Shown here: positions 1 through 7,800 of the stretch, piece after piece
Layout: every line of letters begins with the position of its first letter
Numbering within the stretch: the first letter of the stretch is position 1
Assembly (NCBI GenBank): GCA_013150955.1
Contig: JAADJD010000047.1
Location: 1 to 8,995, forward strand
Reading direction: 5' to 3'
Length of the DNA stretch: 8,995 nt
Origin: Calditrichota bacterium
GTDB lineage: Bacteria; Calditrichota; Calditrichia; RBG-13-44-9; J042
Position numbers and translations under genes: made by a program
The notes under the pieces: generated by a model
Seen by the model: only the letters and a program-made list of their open reading frames with translations
Databases searched by the model: none
Told to the model about the DNA's origin: nothing

Positions 1-3
1 CGT

Positions 4-10
4 CCCCCCT
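4..10 (-). promoter_or_regulatory. G-rich ribosome binding site for a gene off the left edge
   Basis: Read on the minus strand this is AGGGGGG, followed by only three more bases (ACG) before the window ends. It lies about 15 bases downstream of the start expected from the promoter at 30-58, so it is placed as a Shine-Dalgarno sequence for a leftward gene whose start codon is outside the window. The TPR-SLH lipoprotein gene in this window uses a similar G-run site (GGGGGGAAG), which supports the reading. The gene itself cannot be seen. Confidence 0.4.
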
Positions 11-29
11 ATCTTCTTGTTTTTATTTA

Positions 30-58
30 ATTATACGGGGTTTTTGCTTGTTTTGCAA
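30..58 (-). promoter_or_regulatory. Leftward sigma70-type promoter for a gene outside the window
   Basis: On the minus strand there is TTGCAA (58-53) as -35, a spacer of exactly 17 bases, and a perfect TATAAT (35-30) as -10. Transcription would start near position 22-24, leaving a short leader with the G-rich ribosome binding site at 10-4. It points away from the window, and the four-gene operon to the right ends in its own terminator at 148-175. So the left-hand gene is probably a separate transcription unit. The assignment rests on sequence match alone. Confidence 0.55.
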
Positions 59-147
59 AGAAAATTTTTGATCGATTAAATCAAAGGTTTCTACAATTTA
101 TTTGTGATCACTTGTGCCATTTGCGGGTTAAAGCATCATCTGAATTT

Positions 148-175
148 AAATAAAACAGCCCGCCAGAGAGCGGGC
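148..175 (-). terminator. Rho-independent terminator of the four-gene operon
   Basis: On the minus strand a perfect six-base-pair GC stem, GCCCGC (175-170) and GCGGGC (163-158), encloses the six-base loop TCTCTG and is followed at once by the T-rich tract TGTTTTATTT (157-148). It begins 30 bases after the TAA of the CsgG-family gene. This is the classic intrinsic terminator layout, and it marks the end of the minus-strand operon. Confidence 0.85.
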
Positions 176-204
176 AAATCGAAAAAGTGCTTTCATGGAA
201 TCGG

Positions 205-1110
205 TTACCTGATCCTTACCAGATCGCCTACCTTAAATCCCGATCCCGAAATAATCACTGCCTTACAGGCACGGCCATCTCCAATATCGCGGATCACACG
301 AATGCGCCCTACCCTATATTCCTCGCTACCCAAGGAAAGTCCGGTATCGGGATCAATAATTTCCTCGCCCGGAGAATAGACCACAAATTCCATCCCCGGC
401 TGTACTCCACCCCGGGATCCCGGCTTCATGTACAGGGTACTGTCCGGGTTAACTTTAATGATCTTCCCCTGCCAGGGAATGCGCGCCATCGCCCGATCGA
501 TGATGCGCACGCACTGTTCAATGGCTTTTCTGGCTGCTTTTCCCAGAATGGTTTGATCCCAGGTGGTGGGATTGCCAAAATCGATATCCTCAAAACGAAC
601 GTGATCCAGGCTGGTGGAGGTGGCCTCCCCGACGGCCGATTCGGCCATGACAATTTCGCCCGTCTGGGAATTGACCAGGCGGATGTCCACCACGGCACGG
701 GCTTTTCTTCGGGAAATTGCTCCACCGATTCCAATCCGACCCAGTGCTCCGCCAATTTTCGTCTCTTTCTGACCGAACTCGGTCACACTCCCGGTGACGA
801 TAAGCTCGACCCCCAGCAGCTTACCCACACGGGCAGCGCTTTGCGCGGTTACCATACCCGACATGCCTAAGGATTGTTCCTGCAAAACCTTTTCCAGCTC
901 CTGACGCTCAATCACAATAAACTTGCCGCTCTTTACCAGCTGGGTGATGAGCATGTCGGCCAACCCGGTTCCAATGTTATGTCCGTATCCGCTGCGATCC
1001 TCAAAATTAATCACCGCAACCCGCTTTTTTAGACCGGACAAATCCTGTCCTGTCACTCCGATTAGTAAAATCTGGAGGCCAAACAGTATCAGAAAAAGGT
1101 GGCGTAACAT
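205..1110 (-). CDS. CsgG-family outer-membrane assembly protein with extra C-terminal domain
   Basis: The product has 301 residues. A hydrophobic signal sequence (about residues 5-21) ends in VTG without a lipobox cysteine, unlike Escherichia coli CsgG, which is a lipoprotein. Residues 28-210 look like a CsgG domain: RVAVINFED at the first strand, then LADMLITQL and FIVIERQELEKVLQEQ, then GKLLGVELIVTGSV. The stretch after that (GGALGRIGIGG, then VVDIRLVNSQTGEIV) resembles the part of CsgG that forms its membrane beta-hairpins, so pore formation is possible. Residues 211-301 form an added beta-rich domain (GSRGGVQPGM, YRVGRIRV, FKVGDLVRI) resembling the C-terminal domain of FlgT. The ATG at 1110 is preferred because the GAGAG ribosome site lies five bases before it; the GTG at 1113 is too close to that site. 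The ATG shares one base with the upstream TGA (TGATG), suggesting translational coupling. No curli genes are nearby, so the substrate is unknown. Confidence 0.85.
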   Translation of the reverse strand: MLRHLFLILFGLQILLIGVTGQDLSGLKKRVAVINFEDRSGYGHNIGTGLADMLITQLVKSGKFIVIERQELEKVLQEQSLGMSGMVTAQSAARVGKLLGVELIVTGSVTEFGQKETKIGGALGRIGIGGAISRRKARAVVDIRLVNSQTGEIVMAESAVGEATSTSLDHVRFEDIDFGNPTTWDQTILGKAARKAIEQCVRIIDRAMARIPWQGKIIKVNPDSTLYMKPGSRGGVQPGMEFVVYSPGEEIIDPDTGLSLGSEEYRVGRIRVIRDIGDGRACKAVIISGSGFKVGDLVRIR

Positions 1111-2303
1111 CACGGCTCTCTTTTTAGTTTAATGACCAGCGAGTTCTGAGAGACATTCAATATTTCCACACGATAGGGAGAAAAATCTTTTAAAGCCAGC
1201 TCCTCTGCAATCTGACTGGCCTTGCCGGTAACCTCCACATCCAGCAAAGCCACCGTGCCGGTGAATTCACGCTGATAAATATTCTTAACGCCGCGGACAT
1301 ACGATTTCATCATATTCCGGAATTTTACCAGATCTGCATAGGAGGGGATGTCCAGAATACGAATCTGGATGGTGGTACCGCTGTACACATCTTTTTGCCA
1401 GACCTGAACAATCTTCCTGGTCAGGTCTTCTGCAGCCAGACGGGCCGCTTTCTGAAGTGCGCGGGTCCCGCCGTTTAGGGGATCGATGTGGGCCGCGGCG
1501 GCTTGCTGACTGGTGGTCGCAATGATGCGGCCATCATCGGCACGAATGGCCCGCAGATTGATGGTGGCCTGCACGGAAACCAATCCCGCCTGACGTACCA
1601 CACTGGGCACATTGGCCGCTGGTTTGGATACCGCCTTGCCGATGATGAGCAATTCCGCTCCGCTCTCCAGAGCAATGGACTTTGCCGAATTCACATCCCC
1701 TTCAATGGCTGCCATGATCGCGTCGCGCTTAATCTTCCGCATCACCACGTTCCGATCCACAAAGGTAAACCCTTTGTTCATAAGCTCGTTCATCAATTCC
1801 GTTTCGGTCGTATTCATATCGATTTGGAAGGTGGCGTGATGTTCATCCATGTTTCGCTCATCCACCAGCACCATCAGGCGAGGCATGCCTTTTCGGGTCA
1901 TCAGCAGGCCCAGCGCCTGCAAATCACTTTCCAGATCGGACTTTTTCACCACCGCCTCAATGGTCACTTCCAGAATATTTTCTCCCCGCCGTGCCCGGTT
2001 CAACACCCGATAGGTCTTGACATACCCACGACTCTGGCTGTAAATATTGCTTTCCACCACCTGATAATTCTGCACCAGCACATCAGATTGAATGAGCGTT
2101 CCCACCACCTGCTCAACCGCCATGCGTAACGCATTGGCGATGGCATCGTCTTCCGCTTTGGCTTCATCTCCAGCTAAGATCACCCCCACTCCTTTCACGA
2201 TAACCGATTGCTCACCTTCCATCTGCTGAGCAACAGCGGGGATTCCCAAAAGAATCCCCACCATTACCACACTGAAAATAACGGGTCTGATTATTATCTT
2301 CAT
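1110..2303 (-). CDS. FlgT-like secreted protein (FlgT N-terminal, middle and C-terminal-type domains)
   Basis: The product has 397 residues and a signal peptide ending near PAVAQQ (about residue 26). Residues 33-125 show the FlgT N-terminal-type pattern: VIVKGVGVI, then an acidic AEDDAIANALRMAVEQVVG helix, a SRGYVKTYRVL strand, and VTIEAVVKKSDLESDL. Residues about 130-300 read as a CsgG/TolB-like alpha-beta domain (RLMVLVDERN, FTFVDRNVV, GAELLIIGKAV, DDGRIIATTS). Residues 303-397 form a third domain with alternating strands. In Vibrio, FlgT has this kind of three-part plan and builds the H-ring around the flagellar basal body, but no flagellar gene is present here, so a flagellar role is not claimed. 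The ATG is preceded by AGGA nine bases upstream. The gene follows the TPR-SLH gene by 31 bases and overlaps the CsgG-family gene by one base. The domain assignment is by pattern and needs profile confirmation. Confidence 0.8.
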   Translation of the reverse strand: MKIIIRPVIFSVVMVGILLGIPAVAQQMEGEQSVIVKGVGVILAGDEAKAEDDAIANALRMAVEQVVGTLIQSDVLVQNYQVVESNIYSQSRGYVKTYRVLNRARRGENILEVTIEAVVKKSDLESDLQALGLLMTRKGMPRLMVLVDERNMDEHHATFQIDMNTTETELMNELMNKGFTFVDRNVVMRKIKRDAIMAAIEGDVNSAKSIALESGAELLIIGKAVSKPAANVPSVVRQAGLVSVQATINLRAIRADDGRIIATTSQQAAAAHIDPLNGGTRALQKAARLAAEDLTRKIVQVWQKDVYSGTTIQIRILDIPSYADLVKFRNMMKSYVRGVKNIYQREFTGTVALLDVEVTGKASQIAEELALKDFSPYRVEILNVSQNSLVIKLKREP

Positions 2304-2334
2304 TTTCCGTGGTCCTGTTTCATTGGTTCCCCAT

Positions 2335-3489
2335 TTACAACTGAGCCTTCAACCGCCGGATGATATTCAGCGCTTCCGTACCCGAGACCGGCTCCAGTGG
2401 TCGAAATGTGCCATCGTCAAACCCCGGGATGATGTTTCGGGTGGAAACCAGCATGATGGCATTGAAGATGGGACTGGTGTTGTTTACATCCGAAAATGGA
2501 GAGGTACTGCCAAAGAATTTGGTTTCCAGGGAGGAATCGTTCCAGTAACGTACCAGGAATTTTTCAATCAAACGCGCAAACTCCGCACGGTTGACCACCT
2601 CATCGGGTCGGAAATTGCCATCGGGGTACAATTCCAGCACATTTTTCTGAAGGGCTTCCTGAATAAAGGAACGTGCCCAGTGATTTTGCGGTACATCCGG
2701 TGGCAGGGGATTTTGTGGTCCTGCCGGTTCTTTCTTCCCCATCACGCTGCTGGTAGGGGGACGGAATTTTGCTGTCTGAGGCCCGGTGGACTGCCGAAAG
2801 ATCTTATCCAGTGGCAATTCCAGTACAAATAGCACCGCAACATCGGCGCGGGTAATGGCCTTTTGTTTGGCAATTTTCCGAAGTTCCGGCCGTTGCCCCG
2901 ATATTGCGGCCTTGTATTCAGCCAGTTGCTTGATCGCACGATCGGCCCGCATGTTGGTCTTGTCGATCTCCAGCACCCGCATGTAAGCATTCTGGGCTTC
3001 ATCGTAGCGATCGGCTTCTTTGTATATATCTCCCAGTGTCAAATAGGCTTCAATCGTTGCCCGCCGCTTGTCGGGCACCGTAGATTTTGGGATATCCTTA
3101 ATGGCTTTCTGGGCCTCTTTAATCGCATCCTCAAATTTCCCCTGTTTGGCATACACCTTTGCACGAACAATTTTGGCCAGCACCCACTTGTCATCCAGAT
3201 CCAGCGCCTTTTCTATTGACTTTAATGCCGCGGTCAGGTTCCCCTGTTCTAAATACACCCAGGCCATGCCTTCGTAAGCCGGGGCATATTTCGGATCCAG
3301 GCTATTGGCCTGTTTAAATTCAAACATGGCATCATCCAGTTTCTCCTTATCCAGCAAGTCTTTTCCCCGGGTGTAATGAATATCTGGTGAATCCACCACG
3401 GACATGGCCTTCCGTGCCTTCTGGCCTCCACCACAACCCAGTAATATGCCCAGAAATACTATGACGGTCCATTTCAGAAATGTACGCAT
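2335..3489 (-). CDS. TPR and SLH domain lipoprotein
   Basis: The product has 384 residues from the chosen start. The N-terminus has two basic residues, a hydrophobic stretch and the lipobox LLGC with the acylated cysteine at residue 19, so export as a lipoprotein is expected. Residues about 36-190 hold roughly four tetratricopeptide repeats (for example AMFEFKQANSLDPKYAPAYEG, AALKSIEKALDLDD and YDEAQNAYMRVLEIDK). A half SLH unit, AITRADVAVLF, starts near residue 211. Two fuller SLH repeats follow: DVPQNHWA (265) to YPDGNFRP (288) and NRAEFARLI, then SPFSDV (330) to DDGTFRP near the C-terminus. TPRs bind partner proteins and SLH domains bind cell-wall polymers, so a scaffold between the outer membrane and the wall is likely. 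The start at 3489 puts the lipobox at the usual distance and has GGGGGGAAG just upstream. The longer TTG (3513) and ATG (3504) starts would give an unusual leader and remove the gap to the upstream gene. Confidence 0.85.
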   Translation of the reverse strand: MRTFLKWTVIVFLGILLGCGGGQKARKAMSVVDSPDIHYTRGKDLLDKEKLDDAMFEFKQANSLDPKYAPAYEGMAWVYLEQGNLTAALKSIEKALDLDDKWVLAKIVRAKVYAKQGKFEDAIKEAQKAIKDIPKSTVPDKRRATIEAYLTLGDIYKEADRYDEAQNAYMRVLEIDKTNMRADRAIKQLAEYKAAISGQRPELRKIAKQKAITRADVAVLFVLELPLDKIFRQSTGPQTAKFRPPTSSVMGKKEPAGPQNPLPPDVPQNHWARSFIQEALQKNVLELYPDGNFRPDEVVNRAEFARLIEKFLVRYWNDSSLETKFFGSTSPFSDVNNTSPIFNAIMLVSTRNIIPGFDDGTFRPLEPVSGTEALNIIRRLKAQL

Positions 3490-3493
3490 ATTT

Positions 3494-3502
3494 CTTCCCC
3501 CC
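3494..3502 (-). promoter_or_regulatory. G-run ribosome binding site that decides the lipoprotein start
   Basis: GGGGGGAAG on the minus strand ends four bases before the ATG at 3489. It lies in the 16-base gap after the TAA of the upstream gene. Starting at the alternative ATG (3504) would place this site inside the coding region. It is an imperfect Shine-Dalgarno sequence that depends partly on G-U pairing, and it resembles the one at the left edge of the window. Confidence 0.5.
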
Positions 3503-3505
3503 ATT

Positions 3506-4411
3506 TTAATCAAGAATGATCATGACTTTACACTGTTCCAGAAAATTTAGATTCTGCGCGGCCTGACGAATCAGCTGAGCATCGGCATTGCTAATAACCA
3601 CATCGGTGCGATTGGGTCCCGTTGCCCGTAATGCTTTAACGATCATGGGATTATCGGCCACCCGCTCATTCGTGCGCGCCCGATTGATGTCCTTTTCATA
3701 TCCCACCACGCCAATTTGCACCGCATATTCCCGGCTGACGTTACCGGTTCCATAAACTTCATTGCCCATCTCGTCCACAATTTTTGGGGACAGAGCCGGA
3801 CGTACTCCCAACCCACGCGCATCGATGATCAAACCACTGTACACCACACCCGGACGTGCGGCCGGTGTGGGTGCACCGGATGGACTGGATGGCGGGGGAA
3901 CCGGATAATTCTGGGGATAGGGCTTGCCTGCAGGCCAGGGCTGTCCACACAACGGACATACCTGTGGGGCGGGAGACGCACCCGATTGTTGGGGAACATT
4001 CAGGAAGATTTCATAGAATGCCGACAGAGGCACCTCCACATCCACTTCCACATCCCCGGTAGACACATACCGAATGTCTACCACCCGATAATTTCGCACC
4101 ACACCTTCCACCTTGGTTCGAATAACATCGCTGGTTAACATCATATTTTCCACGGTGGTTTCGGAATTCACATAAACCCCTTTTACAATCTGCAAGATAT
4201 TCCGTAAGGCCACCACTTTTGCGGCTTCAATTGCCGAAGCCCTTTGTGCACCGGGTGGGAGGTTGGGATTTGGTGCGCCGATACCGGTGGCGCGTACCAC
4301 CTGAGCCGTCCAATCAATACCCCCAAAATTATTCAACTGCTGGTAATACTGTGAGTAACCCGCAACAAACCCCACCAACAATAGAAACGCAACAATAGCA
4401 CGATGTCTCAT
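3506..4411 (-). CDS. LPP20/FlgT-N-like secreted protein with proline-rich linker
   Basis: The product has 301 residues and is the first gene of the operon. A signal peptide covers about residues 1-20 (VAFLLLVGFVAGYSQ), with no lipobox. Residues 33-135 follow the LPP20/FlgT N-terminal pattern: WTAQVVRATGIG, then an AIEAAKVVALRNILQIVKG helix, then VEGVVRNYRVVDIRY and VEVDVEVPLSAFYE. A single CPLCG knuckle (Cys152 and Cys155) opens a proline-rich linker of about 35 residues. The C-terminal domain (about 192-301) begins YSGLIIDARGLGVRPALSP, contains EVYG, DNPMIVKA and DVVISNADAQLIR, and ends with a strand after Cys294. That C-terminal pattern recurs in LPP20-type envelope proteins. The start is secure: TAGGAGGT lies six bases before the ATG. 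Its exact function is unknown; a structural role in an outer-membrane or periplasmic complex with its operon partners is inferred. Confidence 0.8.
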   Translation of the reverse strand: MRHRAIVAFLLLVGFVAGYSQYYQQLNNFGGIDWTAQVVRATGIGAPNPNLPPGAQRASAIEAAKVVALRNILQIVKGVYVNSETTVENMMLTSDVIRTKVEGVVRNYRVVDIRYVSTGDVEVDVEVPLSAFYEIFLNVPQQSGASPAPQVCPLCGQPWPAGKPYPQNYPVPPPSSPSGAPTPAARPGVVYSGLIIDARGLGVRPALSPKIVDEMGNEVYGTGNVSREYAVQIGVVGYEKDINRARTNERVADNPMIVKALRATGPNRTDVVISNADAQLIRQAAQNLNFLEQCKVMIILD

Positions 4412-4417
4412 TTCTGA

Positions 4418-4425
4418 ACCTCCTA
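4418..4425 (-). promoter_or_regulatory. Strong ribosome binding site of the operon's first gene
   Basis: TAGGAGGT on the minus strand is a near-perfect complement to the 16S rRNA tail and sits six bases before the ATG at 4411. It is the strongest site in the window and fixes the first gene's start. Confidence 0.85.
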
Positions 4426-4452
4426 AATGATTTTAACTGGGAATTAGTGCGC

Positions 4453-4474
4453 AAAAATATATTGGGATGCCCAA
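4453..4474 (-). terminator. Short hairpin between tRNA and operon, possible weak terminator
   Basis: On the minus strand TTGGG (4474-4470), loop CAT, CCCAA (4466-4462) is followed by TATATTTTTG. The five-base-pair stem with a T-rich tail could end or attenuate tRNA transcription before the operon. The stem is short, so read-through is likely. The same place also offers TATATT as a possible -10 box for the operon, but without a convincing -35 sequence. Confidence 0.3.
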
Positions 4475-4484
4475 AACATCTTTG

Positions 4485-4496
4485 TGATAATTATCA
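4485..4496. promoter_or_regulatory. 12-bp perfect palindrome TGATAATTATCA, possible operator
   Basis: TGATAATTATCA is perfectly self-complementary and lies 74 bases upstream of the operon's first start codon, just downstream of the tRNA gene. The half-site TGATAA resembles that of Fur-type boxes, but the spacing (6-0-6) differs from the usual 7-1-7 arrangement. It is an operator candidate only; AT-rich DNA produces such palindromes by chance. Confidence 0.25.
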
Positions 4497-4535
4497 ATAT
4501 GAATCATTATGCTGGAGAATTATTAAAAGCGTTTG

Positions 4536-4608
<73 letters not shown>

Positions 4609-4614
4609 TTGTTT

Positions 4615-4649
4615 ATTATAATTTAAAAAAAATATTATCGGATAATCAA
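4615..4649 (-). promoter_or_regulatory. Possible tRNA-Gly promoter
   Basis: On the minus strand TTGATT (4649-4644) is followed after 17 bases by TTAAAT (4626-4621), which would start transcription a few bases before the tRNA. A perfect TATAAT (4620-4615) overlaps the same area but sits only six bases before the mature tRNA end and has no matching -35 box. The region is strongly AT-rich, so the choice is uncertain. Confidence 0.35.
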
Positions 4650-4752
4650 GCGAATATTTTACCCCTTTTCCTTTAATTTATTATCTTTTACAAAGTTAGC
4701 CAGTAACCATTGCCAAAAAAAATTAAAAATCGTTTTGTTACCGGATTATCAT

Positions 4753-4781
4753 TTGTTCATCCTGTAAATCATCGTTATATT
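4753..4781 (+). promoter_or_regulatory. Candidate promoter of the protease gene
   Basis: TTGTTC (4753-4758) and TATATT (4776-4781) are separated by exactly 17 bases. Transcription would begin near 4788, giving a leader of about 45 bases that ends in the ribosome binding site at 4821-4826. This placement also argues against the longer reading frame starting at 4710, which would begin upstream of the promoter. Confidence 0.5.
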
Positions 4782-4820
4782 TATTTATATTCGTTTAATT
4801 CCAATTTGGGTCTAAATCAT

Positions 4821-4826
4821 AAGGAG
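4821..4826 (+). promoter_or_regulatory. Ribosome binding site that decides the protease start
   Basis: AAGGAG is followed by six bases and then ATG at 4833. No comparable site precedes the TTG at 4710 that opens the longer frame, and the protein from 4833 begins directly with a signal peptide. Confidence 0.85.
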
Positions 4827-4832
4827 AAACAT

Positions 4833-7800
4833 ATGCGGGGTTACGGTTTCGTATTGTTGTTAGTCATAAGCTTTGTTGTCTTTGTATCAGCACGGGACAT
4901 TCGCGACCAAGGGAACAACTCATCCGCATCTCAGAACCCGGATCCCAACACACCGGTGGTACTTTCTGCTCAGGAACCTCAGTACCTTCCCGGGGTAATT
5001 GTGGTTAAATTAAAAATGGAAAGTGCGGATTTTCAGTACTCCATAAAAGACGGCAAGGTGCAAACCGCATTTGCCGATATAAATGAAGCCATTCAAAAAT
5101 TTAATGTTCACAAAATCCACCAACCCTTTCCTCCTTCAAAGAAATTCAGGCGCAAAACCGCACGCGCCGATCTCACCCGAATTCGATATTTCTATTTTGA
5201 CAAGAGCCAGGATGTGCTGGAAGTCGCAAAATACTTCAATCAACTTCCCAACGTCATCTACGCGGAACCGTTGGAAATACATTATCCTTTGGAAGTACCA
5301 AACGACCCCAAATACAGCAAACAATGGCACTTTCAAAATATTAATGCTGAAGCTGCATGGGATTTGCAGCATGGTGACACAACCATAATCATTGCCATTA
5401 TTGATACAGGTGTAGATCTGGACCATCCAGATATTCAAGCAAATTTATGGACTAATCCTGGAGAAATTCCTGGAAATGGTATAGATGATGATGGGAACGG
5501 ATACATCGACGACATCCATGGCTGGGATTTTGTTGGAGCCGACATTAATAACAGAACACCTGATGGGGATCCAGATCAAAAGTACGATTCTCACGGTACG
5601 CACGTGGCCGGGATTGCCAATGCGGTTACAAATAACGGTTTAGGAATTGCGGGCATGGCCTGGAATTGCCGCATCATGGTAACCAAACATGCACCCGATG
5701 CCGAAAGCACAAGCATTTATTACGGATATGATGGTATTACATATGCTGCGGAAAACGGTGCGGATATTATAAATTGTAGTTGGGGAAGCGGAAGATACTC
5801 TCAATATGGTCAGGAAATTATCAATTACGCTTATGACCTCGGTGCTTTAGTTGTGGCAGCTGCTGGTAACGATGGTCCCGGTGGCACTTATTCTCCACCC
5901 GATACACCGCCTCCACACTATCCTTCGTCTTACGAACATGTTCTGTCGGTCGCGGCAACAAACAGCAGAGATGAAATTACCTCTTGGTCTTATTACGGTC
6001 CTACAGTAGATGTTGCGGCACCCGGAGAAGCCATATATAGCACCATCCCCAGTAGCTCCGGTGTGTATGATTTAGCATATGGGGCCATCAGCGGTACCTC
6101 TATGGCTTCACCTTTAGTTGCTGGCTTAGCGGCTTTGGTAAAAAGCGCTTTCCCAGATTGGGGGCCGGATCAAATCACCTCCCAGATTATAAATAGTGCG
6201 GATGATATCAGTTCAATTGGGAAAAATCGTTCCTATATTGAGGCTGGAGGATATGGATCGGGACGAATCAATGCGTATAAAGCAATTTCTTTAGAAGCTA
6301 AGCCGCAATTTGAGATCGTGAGAATAGTTTATAACGATTCATTGGGTGGCAATGGAAACCTCACTCCTGAACCCGGCGAAACGATTGATATCATTATTTA
6401 TTTTAAAAACACCTGGGGAAATGCGACGGATGTTCAAATAAATTTAGGCGTTTCAGATTACGCCGTGAATTTATTGGATAATAACGCAAATGTTGGAGAT
6501 GTTCCCGGTGGGGCCTCCATATTTAATAATAAAAATGATGTTTTCCGTATCGAAATTTTACCAGATGTTTTACCACATATCGTAGAATTGCAATTTACTT
6601 TCTCAGACGCTAATGGATTTACTCAGACCTTCTCGAAAAAATTTTCCATTCGGCCAATGGTACTTTTTGTAGACGACGATGATGGTATTAATAATATTGA
6701 ATCGTATTATACGGAAATATTGGATAGTTTGAATATTGTTTATGAATATTGGGAACATGTGGGCAAGGAATTGCCCTCTGATTTATTGTTAAAATATCCA
6801 GTTGTAATCTGGGCCTGTGAATGGACATTTCCGAGTTTAAATCAAAACGATCGGGATGAAATTGCTAAATATCTGGACAGTGGGGGTAAGCTGTTTATTT
6901 CGGGCCAGGACATCGGCTGGGATTTAGCGGATCCCACAGGCGCTTCTGTACCCAATGAATATGGGAGATCCAACGGTGCTTCTCGAACTTTCTACGAAAA
7001 TTATTTAAGGGCTGAATACATCTCGGATCAATCCCAGTACAACAAATTAAGCGGCCAAGCTTCTGATCCGATCGGGGATGGATTATCATTTTCTGTATAT
7101 CAACCTGGCCGCACATCTAAACAACAATTCCCCAGCGAAGTCCATCCAATCAATGGATCTGTTTCTATTTTTAATTATCCTAATGGATTGAGCGGGGCAA
7201 TAAGATATTCAAATGGATATCGATTGGTCTATTTTGCATTTGGTGGATTTGAAGCAATTGTAGAAAAAAGCGTACGAGACATTGTAATGCCAAGAGTAAT
7301 AAATTGGCTAAATGGATTTTCAATTACTCACGAACCATTAAAAGACACAGAAGACTTAACTAACAGTTATCCGGTTATCGCAAACGTCCATTCCGCAGTC
7401 GATTCTTTGGTTAAAATAGAACTTTACTGGAACACCCAAGATCAATTCCCATATCAAAAAATACCAATGACTGAAGTGGAACCAGGAAAATATTTAGCTG
7501 AAATTCCGCCTCCACAAAGCCCAACAGACATTCATTATTTCATTTACGTGGAATCTGAAAAAGGAACATATGCACCCATTGTAAAATACAAGTTTCACGC
7601 CGGTCCAGACGAGGTTCCTCCTGTCATTACCCTAATATCTCAGCCACAAAGAAATACGATCAATTTGAATCAAGCATTTCAATTCACAATAAAGGCCGAG
7701 GACAACATAGGAATCGATACAACGACAGCGAAACTTCACTATTGGAGAGCAGGACAAACAGAGCAAGTCATAAATATGGACTTTATAGGGGATAATCAGT

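Noticed and set aside
104-111. GTGATCAC palindrome as a CRP-type site
   Set aside because: Only eight bases, without the spaced TGTGA/TCACA arms, and lying between a terminator and a promoter pointing the other way.
187-870. Long plus-strand open frame opposite the CsgG-family gene
   Set aside because: It is antisense to a gene with a clear domain, signal peptide and terminator, has no ribosome site, and its translation has no recognisable pattern.
205-1110. Curli secretion system
   Set aside because: Only a CsgG-type domain is present; there is no CsgA, CsgB, CsgE or CsgF-like gene, and the protein lacks the lipobox.
1488-2129. 213-residue plus-strand open frame opposite the FlgT-like gene
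   Set aside because: It is a histidine-rich mirror-frame artefact of the GC-rich coding strand; the minus-strand protein has signal peptide and domain structure.
1110-2303. Flagellar H-ring gene flgT as a formal name
   Set aside because: The domain pattern is similar, but no flagellar gene is nearby and the partner genes are different, so a gene symbol would overstate the evidence.
2323-3219. Plus-strand open frames (2323-2832, 2863-3219) opposite the TPR-SLH gene
   Set aside because: They overlap a confidently assigned lipoprotein gene and show no start signals or domain features.
3490-3513. Upstream starts (TTG 3513, ATG 3504) for the TPR-SLH lipoprotein
   Set aside because: They would displace the lipobox from its usual distance and place the ribosome site inside the gene.
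3716-4138. 140-residue plus-strand open frame opposite the first operon gene
   Set aside because: Antisense shadow; low-complexity composition follows from the proline-rich linker on the other strand.
4710-4832. Longer N-terminus for the protease from TTG at 4710
   Set aside because: It would add 41 residues with no signal-like character, lacks a ribosome site, and begins upstream of the likely promoter; ATG at 4833 has AAGGAG at ideal spacing and a direct signal peptide.
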